NCBI RefSeq assembly: GCF_019599505.1
Contig: NZ_RKLT01000002.1
Coordinates: 248,001-312,000 of the forward strand
Length of the DNA: 64,000 bases
Direction of reading: 5' to 3'
DNA from: Haloarcula nitratireducens
Lineage (GTDB): Archaea > Halobacteriota > Halobacteria > Halobacteriales > Haloarculaceae
Under the pieces are notes generated by a model. The model saw nothing but the letters and a program-made list of their open reading frames with translations, ran no database searches and was not told the origin of the DNA. The translations under genes were made by a program, and so were the position numbers. Shown here piece by piece: positions 34,676-43,577 of the stretch; the first letter of the stretch is position 1, and each line of letters opens with the position of its first letter.

Positions 34676-35667
34676 GCCCCGATGAGGTCCGATAGCTTCG
34701 CGGCGGCGTCGCCCGAGTCGATGGCCTCTCTGGCGAGGTCGACGCCCTCGGTGTGGGTCTCTGCGACGCCGGCGACGTAGATGGCCGCGCCGGCGTTGGC
34801 GAGGATTATCTCGCGTTTCGCGCCCGTGACCTCGCCCTCGACGATGCCCCGCAGGTCCGACGCGTTCTCCTCGGGGGACCCGCCGGAGATGCGCTCGATG
34901 TCGCGGGTCTCGAGTCCGATGTCCTCCGGGGTGATGCTGTACTCGGAGATCGAGTCGCCGTCGACCTCGGCGATGGTCGTTCTGCCGTGGATGGCGATCT
35001 CGTCTAGACCGTCGCCGTGGACGACCAGCGCGCGTTCGACGTCGAGGCGAGCCAGCGCCTCGGCCATGATCGGGACGAGGTCGGGATCGTAGACGCCCAG
35101 CACCTGCGCTTCGGCCCCGGCGGGGTTCGTCAGCGGCCCGAGGATGTTGAAGATGGTTCGAATCCCGAGCTCCTGTCGCGGGCCGATGACGGCCTTCATC
35201 GCCGGGTGGAACACCGGCGCGAGCATGAACCCGATGTCCTTCTCCTCGATGGTCTGCTCGACGTCTTCCGGCTCTGCCTCGACGTCGACGCCGACGACTT
35301 CCAGCACGTCGGCACTGCCCGACGAGGAGGAGACGGAGTAGTTACCGTGCTTGGCGATGGGGACGCCCGCGCCCGCGGCGACGATGGCGCTCGTCGTCGA
35401 GACGTTGATCGTGTCGTAGTCGTCGCCGCCGGTCCCGCAGGTGTCGACCAGTCCCTCCCGGTCGGGCTCGATGGTCCGGGCGGCGTCGCGCATCCCCTCG
35501 GCGAATCCGGCGACCTCGCCCTCGGTCTCGCCTTTCGCCCGGAGCGCGGTCAGCAACGCCCCGATCTGGGCGTCCGTCGCGTCCTCGAAGACCCGCGTCG
35601 CGACCTCGCGTGCCTCGTCCTGTGTCAAGTCCTCGCCGTCGGTAACGCGCTCGATGTACTCCTTCAT
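34672..35667 (-). CDS. trpD: Anthranilate phosphoribosyltransferase
   Basis: A 331-residue enzyme that joins anthranilate to PRPP. The PRPP loop DTCGTGGDDYDTINVST and the anthranilate site KHGNYSVSSSSGSADVLE are clear. The start ATG 35667 (MKEYIERVTDG) is the normal family start; the longer open frame would run through the promoter and into tRNA-Val. It is the first gene of trpDFEG, an order known in haloarchaea, where trpCBA sits elsewhere. Two TGTACA-like hexamers lie just upstream (35700-35715). Confidence 0.94.
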   Translation of the reverse strand: MKEYIERVTDGEDLTQDEAREVATRVFEDATDAQIGALLTALRAKGETEGEVAGFAEGMRDAARTIEPDREGLVDTCGTGGDDYDTINVSTTSAIVAAGAGVPIAKHGNYSVSSSSGSADVLEVVGVDVEAEPEDVEQTIEEKDIGFMLAPVFHPAMKAVIGPRQELGIRTIFNILGPLTNPAGAEAQVLGVYDPDLVPIMAEALARLDVERALVVHGDGLDEIAIHGRTTIAEVDGDSISEYSITPEDIGLETRDIERISGGSPEENASDLRGIVEGEVTGAKREIILANAGAAIYVAGVAETHTEGVDLAREAIDSGDAAAKLSDLIGA

Positions 35668-35699
35668 TGTATCCACCAATGGTCTATTTCGTGTTGTGA

Positions 35700-35715
35700 T
35701 GTACAAATCCGTACA
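35700..35715. promoter_or_regulatory. Candidate operator before trpD (TRP-box-like)
   Basis: TGTAC, 6-nt spacer, GTACA. Read on the minus strand it is TGTACG-gatt-TGTACA. The site sits 33-48 nt before trpD ATG, just upstream of where the TATA box would lie. The hexamer TGTACA is the TRP box bound by TrpY in Methanothermobacter. Confidence 0.45.
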
Positions 35716-35798
35716 CTGACTTAAGCTTATCGGGGCCTCGCTATCGGACGGCACGTCCGTGCGGCGAATCAACAGACGCCGTACGGTCACGAATTCGA

Positions 35799-35812
35799 AA
35801 CCTTCAATTATA
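35799..35812 (+). promoter_or_regulatory. Probable tRNA-Val promoter
   Basis: AACCTTCAATTATA ends 34 nt before the tRNA 5' end. The AACCTTCAA part also stands before the tRNA-Met gene, and the ATTATA part is a good haloarchaeal TATA box. Confidence 0.6.
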
Positions 35813-35846
35813 CCCCCCGGCAAGAATGAGTTGCACGAGGCAGCGA

Positions 35847-35921
35847 GGGTTCGTGGTCTAGGTCGGTTATGACACCTCCTTGACATGGAGGAGGCCGGCG
35901 GTTCAAATCCGCCCGAACCCA
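35847..35921 (+). tRNA. tRNA-Val (GAC)
   Basis: The acceptor stem is GGGTTCG/CGAACCC with discriminator A; the anticodon arm is CCTCC-TTGACAT-GGAGG, giving anticodon GAC. The T arm is GGCGG-TTCAAAT-CCGCC. No intron. It is 75 nt long, and it points away from trpD, which is divergent on the minus strand. Confidence 0.95.
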
Positions 35922-36247
35922 CTCGTCTTCTGCGACGAACGGACGTGAGGAGCGAGCGTGAGGGCGATTTGAACCCCGATAGTCGCAGTACCGAGAGCGA
36001 GGTGACCGTCTATCTACGGTTCAAATCCGCCGGGAGAGCGGATCTCTCCCGCACCCTGCGGTCGCTCTGCTCGCGCAGGACTCCCGAACCCAGACGCGAA
36101 TCTCCACCGGTACTCGAACTCCGAGCGCCGGGTGTGTGAAGCGGGCAGGTGATCTGAAACCGTCCCGCCGAAGAACGGTCGGACGAGCGCAGTCCCGGAA
36201 ACGACAGGTTCCAGAAATTTCTTACTGTGGCCGTCCGACCCGGAACT
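35922..36247. other. Non-coding stretch after tRNA-Val with tRNA-like fragments
   Basis: This 326-bp stretch holds a second copy of the T-arm string (36017-36031) and a later cccgaaccca matching the tRNA 3' end (near 36085), which could be a scar of integration at the tRNA. Reading frames through it look spurious. The AT-rich aaatttctta near 36215 probably serves as the TATA region for the gene at 36248. Confidence 0.5.
36017..36031 (+). repeat. 15-nt direct copy of the tRNA-Val T arm
   Basis: CGGTTCAAATCCGCC is identical to 35899-35913 inside tRNA-Val. The copies are 118 bp apart. It may be an old attachment-site remnant. Confidence 0.5.
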
Positions 36248-36604
36248 ATGGAGGAGACTCTGCAGTCGGCGCGGCCGTTCGAACAGTTCGTCTTACTGTC
36301 GGTGGTAGAACTATCGGTGAAGGGTGAGACACCAGCCCACTCCTACGACGTCGCGGAGACGGCGCGGAATCGGCTCGACGACGTGGATCGGGAACCGTTC
36401 GGCGGCGTCGAGCGCCAGGAGGTCATCTCGGCGCTGCGGACGTTGGCCGACGAAGACGTCCTCGCGAAGGACCGCACCGAGTCGGCGACCGGCAAGGGGC
36501 GGCCGGCGTACGAACTGGCCGTCGACGCCGATACCGTGTTAGACGAACTCGAAGACGCAGAAACCGTCGGCCCGTACGCCGAGGCGCTCAGAGCGGACGC
36601 GTAG
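36248..36604 (+). CDS. Winged-helix transcriptional regulator-like protein
   Basis: A 118-residue protein with a helical N-terminus (FEQFVLLSVVELSVKGETPA), a recognition-like segment (RQEVISALRTLADEDVLAKD) and a wing TGKGRPAYELAVD. The profile resembles PadR/MarR-type winged helices of haloarchaea. A TATA-like element lies about 28 nt before ATG 36248, so the message is probably leaderless. The target is unknown; the neighbours are tRNA-Val and an uncharacterised gene. Confidence 0.75.
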   Translation: MEETLQSARPFEQFVLLSVVELSVKGETPAHSYDVAETARNRLDDVDREPFGGVERQEVISALRTLADEDVLAKDRTESATGKGRPAYELAVDADTVLDELEDAETVGPYAEALRADA

Positions 36605-36680
36605 GTCGGGCGCGGCCGTCGTCGCTGTGTTCCTTCTCACCGACCTCAGTCGGCGAACTGTCGAACGGCGCTGTGACCCT

Positions 36681-37172
36681 TCAGACGATACTGACGTCCG
36701 TCGCGGTCTGTTCGAGCGCGGACGGTTCACCGTTCTCCAGTCGCTCCAGTTGGTCCACGATGGTGTGGACGACGTCGCCTTTCGTACACGGGGCGACGTG
36801 AGCGAGTTCGCCCTCGTGGTACTCGGCGAGACCCATGACCGGCAGGACCATGGTGTCGTAGGCGTCGTCGGCGACCTCCGAGTCGACCTCGCTGTTCTGG
36901 TAGAACGACTCCAGCGAGACGTTGTTCGAGAGCGCCCACTGCTTGAACTCGGCGACGCGATTGAGGATGTACTTCCCCTCCTCGGTGTTGGCCGCGGCGG
37001 ACTCGGCGGCGACCTGCTTGCCCCAGACGACGACGTTGTAGCCGGCGATCTCGTCCTCGCGTTCGAGGCGGTCGAGCCGGTCGATGACGGCCTCCTGCCG
37101 TTCGTGGGCACCGTCGGGGAGGAGCGATCGGACGTACAGTTCGATTCGGGGAGCGGGGGTATCCTCGGTCAT
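36681..37172 (-). CDS. Conserved haloarchaeal protein (annotated elsewhere as HTH domain)
   Basis: A 163-residue acidic protein starting MTEDTPAPRIELYVRSLLPD, with AVIDRLDRLEREDEIAGYNV, VVWGKQVAAESAAANTEEGK and a C-terminal PCTKGDVVHTIVDQLERL. I recall that haloarchaeal relatives are often named HTH domain-containing proteins, though I do not see a clear DNA-binding helix pair. A TATA-like ctatatgta lies about 28 nt before the start. It is convergent with the regulator gene upstream, so they may be unrelated. Confidence 0.7.
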   Translation of the reverse strand: MTEDTPAPRIELYVRSLLPDGAHERQEAVIDRLDRLEREDEIAGYNVVVWGKQVAAESAAANTEEGKYILNRVAEFKQWALSNNVSLESFYQNSEVDSEVADDAYDTMVLPVMGLAEYHEGELAHVAPCTKGDVVHTIVDQLERLENGEPSALEQTATDVSIV

Positions 37173-37364
37173 GTCTGATTGGTATCATACAGTCGCGCCT
37201 ACATATAGGTTCCGTGAGGAGTGTATGCACATCTCTGGACGATATATATTCCTAATAACCGTGCGCCGTCGGGCGGTTTCTCCGAATCCGATTACCATCG
37301 TTGCGGCTGTAGCACGCACGATTAACACTCGGTAAACCCAGTATCGGCCGTGTAACAGGTTCGC

Positions 37365-37667
37365 TCAGTCGCGGTTCCGCAACGTCTCGTGGAGCCCCAG
37401 CACGAACGCGGGGACCACCACCATGAAGATGTGCTCCTCGATGGGGATTCCCAGCAGGTCGACGCCGGTGCGGAGTTTGATGTCGAAGACGCCGACTTTC
37501 AGCGTGTACCAGTCCCACACGTACGCGATGGGGTAGAGGACGGCGATGGTCCGAGCGGCGGAGCGAAGCGCGTCGGCCCGCCACAGTAGCCCCAGCGCGG
37601 CGGACCCGAACACCACCTCAGTCACGAAGTAGGTGAAGCGACCGAACACGCCGATGTTAGGAAGCAT
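37365..37667 (-). CDS. Stand-alone lycopene cyclase half-domain protein
   Basis: A 100-residue membrane protein with three hydrophobic helices and the CrtYc/CrtYd-type motif GVDLLGIPIEEHIFMVVVP. Full haloarchaeal CrtY has two such halves in about 240 residues, making beta-carotene from lycopene; this one is half that size. It may pair with another half, or be a paralogue with a different job. No carotenoid or bop/brp genes are nearby. Confidence 0.8.
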   Translation of the reverse strand: MLPNIGVFGRFTYFVTEVVFGSAALGLLWRADALRSAARTIAVLYPIAYVWDWYTLKVGVFDIKLRTGVDLLGIPIEEHIFMVVVPAFVLGLHETLRNRD

Positions 37668-37774
37668 ATCTGACAGACGGCCCGGCGATGTAAAAGTCTG
37701 GTCCGGCTCTCGGACTCCGGGAACTAAACCAAGCTTGATAACCCTTCACGTAGAATCTCAGGGCGTGAAGCACG

Positions 37775-38917
37775 ATGGACATTGCTGACATCGCCACCAG
37801 AGAGTTTGTCGAGGTCGACGCCAACAAGCGCCTCGGGAAGGTCCGCTCGATCTTCGAGCGGGAGAACCCGAAAGGCATCATCGTCACCGAGGACGGTGCG
37901 TACGCGGGCGTCATCACGCAGAAGCAGTTGGTCCAGTCCCACGTCGAGGACGACGCGAAGGCGGGGGCGATGACCAGTTCGGCACCGAAGATCGGGCGGA
38001 CCGACGACGTGCGCGAGGTCGCACGGGTGCTGGTCGAGGGCGGGACCAAGATCGCGCCGGTGTTCCAGGGCGAGGAGCTCTGGGGCATCGTCACCGAGGA
38101 CGACATCCTCGACGCGGTCCTCGAGAACCTCGACGCGCTGACTATCGAGCAGATCTACACCGACGACGTCATCACCGTCACCGAGGACACGAACGTCGGA
38201 CAGGTCGTGAATCTCCTCCGGAAGCACGGCATCTCTCGGCTTCCCGTGCTCGACGACACCGACTCGCTGACCGGGATGGTCACGCGCCACGACATCGTCG
38301 ACGTGGTGGTTCGAGATATGAACAAGGCCACCCGCGGCGACCGCTCCGGCGAGATCGAACGCGTGCTGGACCTGCCGGTCTACGACGTGATGAACAGCCC
38401 GGTCGAGACGGCGAAACTGGCCGACTCCGTGGAGGACGCCGTCTCCCGGATGCTGGAAAACGATTTCGCCGGGCTGGTCGTGACCGACGAGGACGACGAC
38501 GGTCACGTCATCGGCATCGTCACCAAGACGGACGTGCTCCGGGCGCTGACCTACACCGAGGAAGAGCACATGGACGTCCAGATTACCAACATCAAACTCC
38601 TGGACACCATCTCCCGAGAGACCATCCGCACCGACATCGGGGAGGTCGCCGACAAGTACCAGGCGATGCAGGTCCAACACGCCCACGTCCGCTTCCACGA
38701 ACACAAGGAGAAGCTCCGCGGCACCCCGCTCATTCAGTGTCAGATCCGCCTCCGAACCAACAAGGGGCAGGCCGCCGGTTCCGGTGAAGGGTACGGGGCC
38801 GAGACGGCCTTCAACGTCGCCCTAGATAAACTCGAACGCAACGTCCTCGAACTGAAGGGCGTCCAGGCCGACGAGGAGTACCGCGGGCAGCTGCTCCGGA
38901 AGCTCGGCGAGCTGTAA
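37775..38917 (+). CDS. Four-CBS protein with C-terminal HPF/RaiA-like domain
   Basis: A 380-residue soluble protein. CBS repeats span about 1-55, 62-118, 127-185 and 205-262, i.e. two Bateman modules that usually bind adenine nucleotides. Residues 265-365 look like the ribosome hibernation factor fold (MDVQITNIKLLDTISRETIR, ...HVRFHEHKEKLRG..., QIRLRTNKGQAAGSGEGYGA). It probably links adenylate status to ribosome silencing. It has its own promoter region (cttgataacccttcac before the start). The HPF part is my reading of the fold pattern, not a checked hit. Confidence 0.85.
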   Translation: MDIADIATREFVEVDANKRLGKVRSIFERENPKGIIVTEDGAYAGVITQKQLVQSHVEDDAKAGAMTSSAPKIGRTDDVREVARVLVEGGTKIAPVFQGEELWGIVTEDDILDAVLENLDALTIEQIYTDDVITVTEDTNVGQVVNLLRKHGISRLPVLDDTDSLTGMVTRHDIVDVVVRDMNKATRGDRSGEIERVLDLPVYDVMNSPVETAKLADSVEDAVSRMLENDFAGLVVTDEDDDGHVIGIVTKTDVLRALTYTEEEHMDVQITNIKLLDTISRETIRTDIGEVADKYQAMQVQHAHVRFHEHKEKLRGTPLIQCQIRLRTNKGQAAGSGEGYGAETAFNVALDKLERNVLELKGVQADEEYRGQLLRKLGEL

Positions 38918-39328
38918 CGACGTTCACAGTTCGCTCTATTCTCCGGTTTCGAAATGTCGGCCGTGACAGCGGTCGGTACGTCAGCACGTCGTCTCCGCGT
39001 CGTCAGGTCCTGACTCCCCGTTCGAGTCGTCGCGTAGAAATGGCCGTCGCTCGCGGAAGTTAGAGCGACGGGTTAGGGCAGACAGCGGTAACCGCACGTG
39101 GAAACCACGCGGGTCGAAAGGTAGCCGTCTGACCGTGCCGTCTACCTCTATCTCTCTCGGTCCCGCGTAAAACCCCTCCGATACGCCGGTGTGAGAGGTG
39201 GCTGTCTCGGTGGCCTCGCAAGCGGCGTCGTCGCTGGCGAACGGGAAAGGGCAGGGCCACTGGCACGAGCGGAGAGCGGTGTCCGCGGGCGGCCGAAGAA
39301 ATCAAATCCGACGGAAGACGAAGTGGGC
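38918..39328. other. 411-bp stretch with no recognised gene
   Basis: Between the convergent CBS-HPF and Cdc48 genes. It contains a short hairpin (CGTGG-AAA-CCACG near 39095) but no RNA gene, clear frame or repeat that I could support. Confidence 0.5.
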
Positions 39329-41554
39329 TTACTGGAAGCCGATGCGGCCGCCGCTGCCGGGCTGGCGCTGCGGGCTGGAGCCGCCCTTGAACTCCTCTTG
39401 CATCTGCTCGTAGTAGTCGCGGATGTCGTCGGTGATGGTCGGCCGGACGCTGTCCATCGCCTGGCGGAAGTGACGCATATCGACTTCCTCGGCGTCGTCG
39501 TCCTCGCGGAGGGCCTCGATGGCCGCCTCGCGCGCGATGGATTCGAGGTCGGAGCCGACGAACCCGCCGGTGCGCTCGGCCAGTTCGCGCAGGCTCACGT
39601 CCGGAGCCAGCGGCGTGTCGTCGGTGTGGATCCGCAGGATCTGCTCGCGGCCCTCGACGTCGGGCTCGCCGATCATGACGAGTCGGTCGAAGCGACCGGA
39701 GCGGATGAGCGCCGGGTCGATCATGTCCGGGCGGTTGGTCGCGCCGATGACCATCACGTCTTCCATCTCTTCTAGGCCGTCGAGTTCGGTCAGCAGCTGG
39801 TTGACGACGCGCTCGGAGACGTTCGATCCCATGTCGCCGCCCCGACCCGGAGCCAGCGAGTCGAGCTCGTCGAAGAAGATGACCGTCGGCGCGACCTGCC
39901 GCGCCTTGCGGAAGGTCTGCCGGATGGCCTTCTCGCTTTCCCCGACCCACTTGCTGAGCAGTTGCGGCCCCCGAACCGAGATGAAGTTGGCGTCCGTCTC
40001 GTTGGCGACGGCCTTCGCCATCAGCGTCTTCCCGGTCCCCGGCGGACCGTACAGCAGGACCCCGGAGGGCGGCGTGACGCCCATCCGCTCGAACTTTTCC
40101 GGACTGTTCATCGGCCACTCGACGGCCTCCTGGACCTGCTCCTTGGCCGGGTCGAGCCCGCCGACGCTGTCCCAGGACACCTTCGGCAGTTCCACGAGGA
40201 CCTCCCGCATGGCGCTCGGACTCACCTCGTTGAGCGCGCCCTTGAAGTCCTCGCGCTTGATGATCATGCGGTCGATGAGGCTCGGCGGGATGTCCTCCTC
40301 GTCTAAGTCGATCTCGGGGAGGTACCGGCGCAGCGCCTTCATCGCCGCTTCCTTCGTCAGGCTCTCGATGTCGGCACCGACGAAGCCGTGGGTGTCGGTC
40401 GCCATCTTCGCGAGGTTGACGTCGTCCGAGAGGGGCATCCCGCGGGTGTGAATCTGGAGGATCTCCTCGCGGCCCACCTCGTCGGGGACGCCGATCTCGA
40501 TCTCGCGGTCGAAGCGGCCCGGGCGGCGAAGCGCCGGGTCCACCGAGTCGACGCGGTTCGTGGCGGCGATGACGATGACCTGCCCGCGCGATTCGAGGCC
40601 GTCCATCATCGTGAGCAGTTGGGCGACGACCCGGCGCTCGACCTCGCCGGTGACGTCCTCGCGCTTGGGCGCGATGGAGTCGAGTTCGTCGATGAAGATG
40701 ATGGCGGGCGACTCCTCGCTGGCGTCCTCGAAGATCTCGCGCAGCTGTTGCTCGGACTCGCCGTAGTACTTCGAGATGATCTCCGGCCCGGCGATAGAGA
40801 AGAAACTGGCGGAGGTCTCGTTGGCGACCGCTTTAGCGAGCAGGGTCTTCCCCGTCCCCGGCGGGCCGTGAAGCAGGACCCCCTGCGGCGGCTCGATGCC
40901 GAGCTTCTTGAATATCTGGGGGTGTTTCATCGGCAGCTCGACCATCTCGCGGACCCGCTGGATCTCGTTCTGCAGGCCGCCGATGTCCTCGTAGGTGATA
41001 CCGCCGCCGGTCTTCTCGAAGCCCGAGATCGGCTCCTCGCGCAGTTCGACCTCGGTGTCCTCGGTGATGAGACAGACGCCCTCGGGTTCGGTCTCGACGG
41101 CGATGAGCGGGATGGCCTGCCCCGGCGAGCGCATGAAGGGGTGGTTCGTCGAGGACATCACGGGGACGATATCGCGCTCGACGACCGGCCGCTTCAGGAT
41201 CTGCCGCTTGACCATGCCGGCGGCGTCGGAGCCGAACTGCACCGACGCCTCCTCGGGCGGCGCGAGGACGAGCTTGTCGGCCTTCTCGGCCTCGGCCTTC
41301 CGTATCTCGACGCGCTCGCCGATTCCCACGTCGGCGTTCTGCCGCGTGAATCCGTCGATGCGCACCGTGTCCGTGTTCCAGTCCTGCCGGTCGGCGCGCC
41401 ACACCTTGGCGGCCGTCGTGTCGCTCCCCTCTATCTCGATGATGTCGCCGGGCGAGAGCTTGAGATGGAGCAACGTGTCGGGGTCGAGGCGGGCGATTCC
41501 GCGTCCCGAGTCGTTCGGGTACGCCTTCGCCACTTCCAGTTGCACTTCGTTCAT
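39329..41554 (-). CDS. Cdc48/VCP-type AAA+ ATPase
   Basis: A 741-residue double-AAA unfoldase. The N domain (1-180) has the double-psi barrel pattern ([20 protein letters not shown]). D1 has Walker [19 protein letters not shown] and D2 [18 protein letters not shown]; both Walker B ([16 protein letters not shown]) and arginine-finger regions ([21 protein letters not shown]) are intact. It feeds proteins to the proteasome and other partners. The C-terminus ends [16 protein letters not shown], not the HbYX tail of some homologues. It is divergent from the stress-protein gene at 41784. Confidence 0.95.
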   Translation of the reverse strand: MNEVQLEVAKAYPNDSGRGIARLDPDTLLHLKLSPGDIIEIEGSDTTAAKVWRADRQDWNTDTVRIDGFTRQNADVGIGERVEIRKAEAEKADKLVLAPPEEASVQFGSDAAGMVKRQILKRPVVERDIVPVMSSTNHPFMRSPGQAIPLIAVETEPEGVCLITEDTEVELREEPISGFEKTGGGITYEDIGGLQNEIQRVREMVELPMKHPQIFKKLGIEPPQGVLLHGPPGTGKTLLAKAVANETSASFFSIAGPEIISKYYGESEQQLREIFEDASEESPAIIFIDELDSIAPKREDVTGEVERRVVAQLLTMMDGLESRGQVIVIAATNRVDSVDPALRRPGRFDREIEIGVPDEVGREEILQIHTRGMPLSDDVNLAKMATDTHGFVGADIESLTKEAAMKALRRYLPEIDLDEEDIPPSLIDRMIIKREDFKGALNEVSPSAMREVLVELPKVSWDSVGGLDPAKEQVQEAVEWPMNSPEKFERMGVTPPSGVLLYGPPGTGKTLMAKAVANETDANFISVRGPQLLSKWVGESEKAIRQTFRKARQVAPTVIFFDELDSLAPGRGGDMGSNVSERVVNQLLTELDGLEEMEDVMVIGATNRPDMIDPALIRSGRFDRLVMIGEPDVEGREQILRIHTDDTPLAPDVSLRELAERTGGFVGSDLESIAREAAIEALREDDDAEEVDMRHFRQAMDSVRPTITDDIRDYYEQMQEEFKGGSSPQRQPGSGGRIGFQ

Positions 41555-41783
41555 AGTAGAGTGAGGCTACAGAGAACTCGGGTAGCCCAAGAGATATGCT
41601 TTATGCTACCGGCGGGCAGGAGACGGCAGCGACGCCTTTTTATGTTAACTGCTACCACACTTCAGCCGGCGCGCAACGGCGGCGGTATCTCACCGAGTAG
41701 CGGCGGGTTCGGTCGCTCTCGAATTCCCACCGGCGTCTGCCGCCATCGCCGCGTTTGATAAGGCTGGCTCCGATAGCGCCGAT

Positions 41784-42200
41784 ATGGTGTTTCTCGTTCC
41801 CTTCGACGGATCGTCGCTCGCCGAGGCCGCGCTCGAACGCGCGGTCGAGTACGCCGCCGCTCTCGACAGCGAAGTCGTCGCCGTCAGCCTCGTCCCGACG
41901 GGGACGGATTACGCGCAGCGCCGCCGACAGGTCGACCCCCACGAGGACTTCGCGGCGGAGACGGCCGCCAGCGACCTCCGGCGCAAGATCGAAGAGGCGA
42001 CCGACGACGCCGAACTCCACTACGAGGACGTCAGCGCCTATTCCGCGAACGAACTCTCCGAGACGATCCGGCAGGTGGCCCGCGACGTCGGCGCGAGCGT
42101 CGTCTTTCTCGGCAGCGCCGACACCGAGGACGTGGTCGTGCCCATCGAGGAACTCGACGACGAGGACGCCTACGACGTGCACATCGTCCGGCGCGCGTAG
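41784..42200 (+). CDS. Universal stress protein family
   Basis: A 138-residue UspA-fold protein: N-terminal FLVPFDGSSLAEAALERAVE, middle helix DLRRKIEEATDDAELHYEDV and C-terminal region VVFLGSADTEDVVVPIEELD. The ATP-binding glycine motif G-2x-G-9x-G(S/T) is not present, so it is probably of the non-nucleotide-binding type. It is 45 bp upstream of larC on the same strand. Confidence 0.82.
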   Translation: MVFLVPFDGSSLAEAALERAVEYAAALDSEVVAVSLVPTGTDYAQRRRQVDPHEDFAAETAASDLRRKIEEATDDAELHYEDVSAYSANELSETIRQVARDVGASVVFLGSADTEDVVVPIEELDDEDAYDVHIVRRA

Positions 42201-42245
42201 GCCCGTTGTAGTAGGCTTTTATCCGCCGAGCGTGACGCTCCGAGT

Positions 42246-43577
42246 ATGCGAACGCTCGCCTTCGACGGCCGGATGGGCGCCGCCGGCGACATGCTTCTGG
42301 GCGCGTTGCTCGCCGCCGGTGCCGACCGCGCCGTCCTCTCCCCCGTCGAGGACGCGCTCGACGTCGAGTACGCCGTCTCCGAGGTAGACCGGAGCGGCAT
42401 CAGCGCCACTCGGGTCGAAGTGCTCCTGACCGATGACGACCGCGAACAGCACGTCGAACACGACCACTCGCACGACGAGGATCAGCGTCACTCGCACGAC
42501 CACGACTCCGACCACAGCCGTTCTCACTCGCACGACGACGGCCACACTCACTCGTCTGACGGGAACAGCCACACGCACGCGGAGGGCCACGGCCCGAACC
42601 GGAGCTACGCCGAGGTCGTCGACATCGTCGAGGAGCTGGGGCTCGACAGCGGTGTCGAGGCCGACGCGCTGGCCATCTTCGAGATTCTCGGCGAGGCCGA
42701 GGCGTCGGTCCACGGCACCGAGCTGGACGAGACGCACTTCCACGAGGTCGGAGCCGACGACGCCATCGCCGACGTCGTCGGCGCGGCGCTGTTGCTCGAC
42801 GACCTCGGCGTCGAGCGAGTCGTCACGACGCCGCTCGCGGCCGGCGGCGGCACCGTCGAGATGAGCCACGGAACATATCCCGTGCCGACGCCCGCGGTGG
42901 TCGAGATCGCCGAACGCGCGGACTGGGCGCTGCGGGGCGGCCCCGTCGACGCGGAACTGCTGACCCCGACGGGCGCGGCGGTCCTCGCCCACGTCGCGGA
43001 TGGCGTCGAGTCGCTCCCGTCGCTCTCGCTCGACGCGTCGGGCTACGGCGCTGGCGGCCGCTCCTTCGAGGGGCGACCCAACGTCCTCCGCGCGATGGTC
43101 GGCGAGGGCGAGGGGCGACTCCGCCGGGACGACATCACCGTCCTGGAGACGAACCTCGACGACGCCTCGCCGGAACTGCTCGGCGACCTCCAGCGGTCGC
43201 TGTCGGCCGTCGGTGCCCGCGACGTCTCGGTGATCCCGGCGACGATGAAGAAGTCCCGACCCGGCCACCTCGTGAAGGTCATCTGCAAGCCCGAGGACGC
43301 CGAACGCGTCGCCCGCAAACTCGCCGAGGAGACCGGGACCCTCGGGGTGAGAGAACACGGGGCCGGCCACCGCTGGGTCGCCGAGCGAGCGTTCGAGACG
43401 GTCGCGCTCGCTATCGACGGCGAGCAGTACGAGGTCGCCGTGAAGTTAGCGAGCGACGGGGACGGCGAGGTGTACGACGTGAGCGCGGAGTTCGACGACG
43501 CGGCGGCCGTCGCCGACGCCACCGGCCTGCCGGTTCGCGAAGTCATCCGCCGGGCCGAACGCGTCGTCCGGGACTAG
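42246..43577 (+). CDS. larC: Nickel pincer cofactor biosynthesis protein LarC
   Basis: A 443-residue protein that inserts nickel into the pyridinium dithiocarboxylate cofactor of lactate racemase-type enzymes. N-terminal RTLAFDGRMGAAGDMLLGAL, ELDETHFHEVGADDAIADVV, NVLRAMVGEGEGRLRRDDIT and TNLDDASPELLGDLQ match the family. A His-rich insert (residues 69-116, 15 His) sits where many LarC proteins have a shorter loop and likely binds nickel. larB, larE and larA are not nearby. It ends with a 4-bp overlap against the convergent YqgF-like gene. Confidence 0.92.
   Translation: MRTLAFDGRMGAAGDMLLGALLAAGADRAVLSPVEDALDVEYAVSEVDRSGISATRVEVLLTDDDREQHVEHDHSHDEDQRHSHDHDSDHSRSHSHDDGHTHSSDGNSHTHAEGHGPNRSYAEVVDIVEELGLDSGVEADALAIFEILGEAEASVHGTELDETHFHEVGADDAIADVVGAALLLDDLGVERVVTTPLAAGGGTVEMSHGTYPVPTPAVVEIAERADWALRGGPVDAELLTPTGAAVLAHVADGVESLPSLSLDASGYGAGGRSFEGRPNVLRAMVGEGEGRLRRDDITVLETNLDDASPELLGDLQRSLSAVGARDVSVIPATMKKSRPGHLVKVICKPEDAERVARKLAEETGTLGVREHGAGHRWVAERAFETVALAIDGEQYEVAVKLASDGDGEVYDVSAEFDDAAAVADATGLPVREVIRRAERVVRD

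Noticed and set aside
35885..36139. Frame that starts inside tRNA-Val and reads EAGGSNPPEPT
   Set aside because: It overlaps the tRNA and reads through decayed tRNA-like sequence; such frames are common artefacts after haloarchaeal tRNA genes.
39095..39115. GTGGAAAC string in the gap before Cdc48, resembling an ORB
   Set aside because: It lacks the CCAGTGG core and is better read as a small hairpin (CGTGG-AAA-CCACG).
38918..39328. Possible structured RNA (RNase P or SRP RNA) in a gene-free gap
   Set aside because: None of the conserved blocks of these RNAs could be seen.
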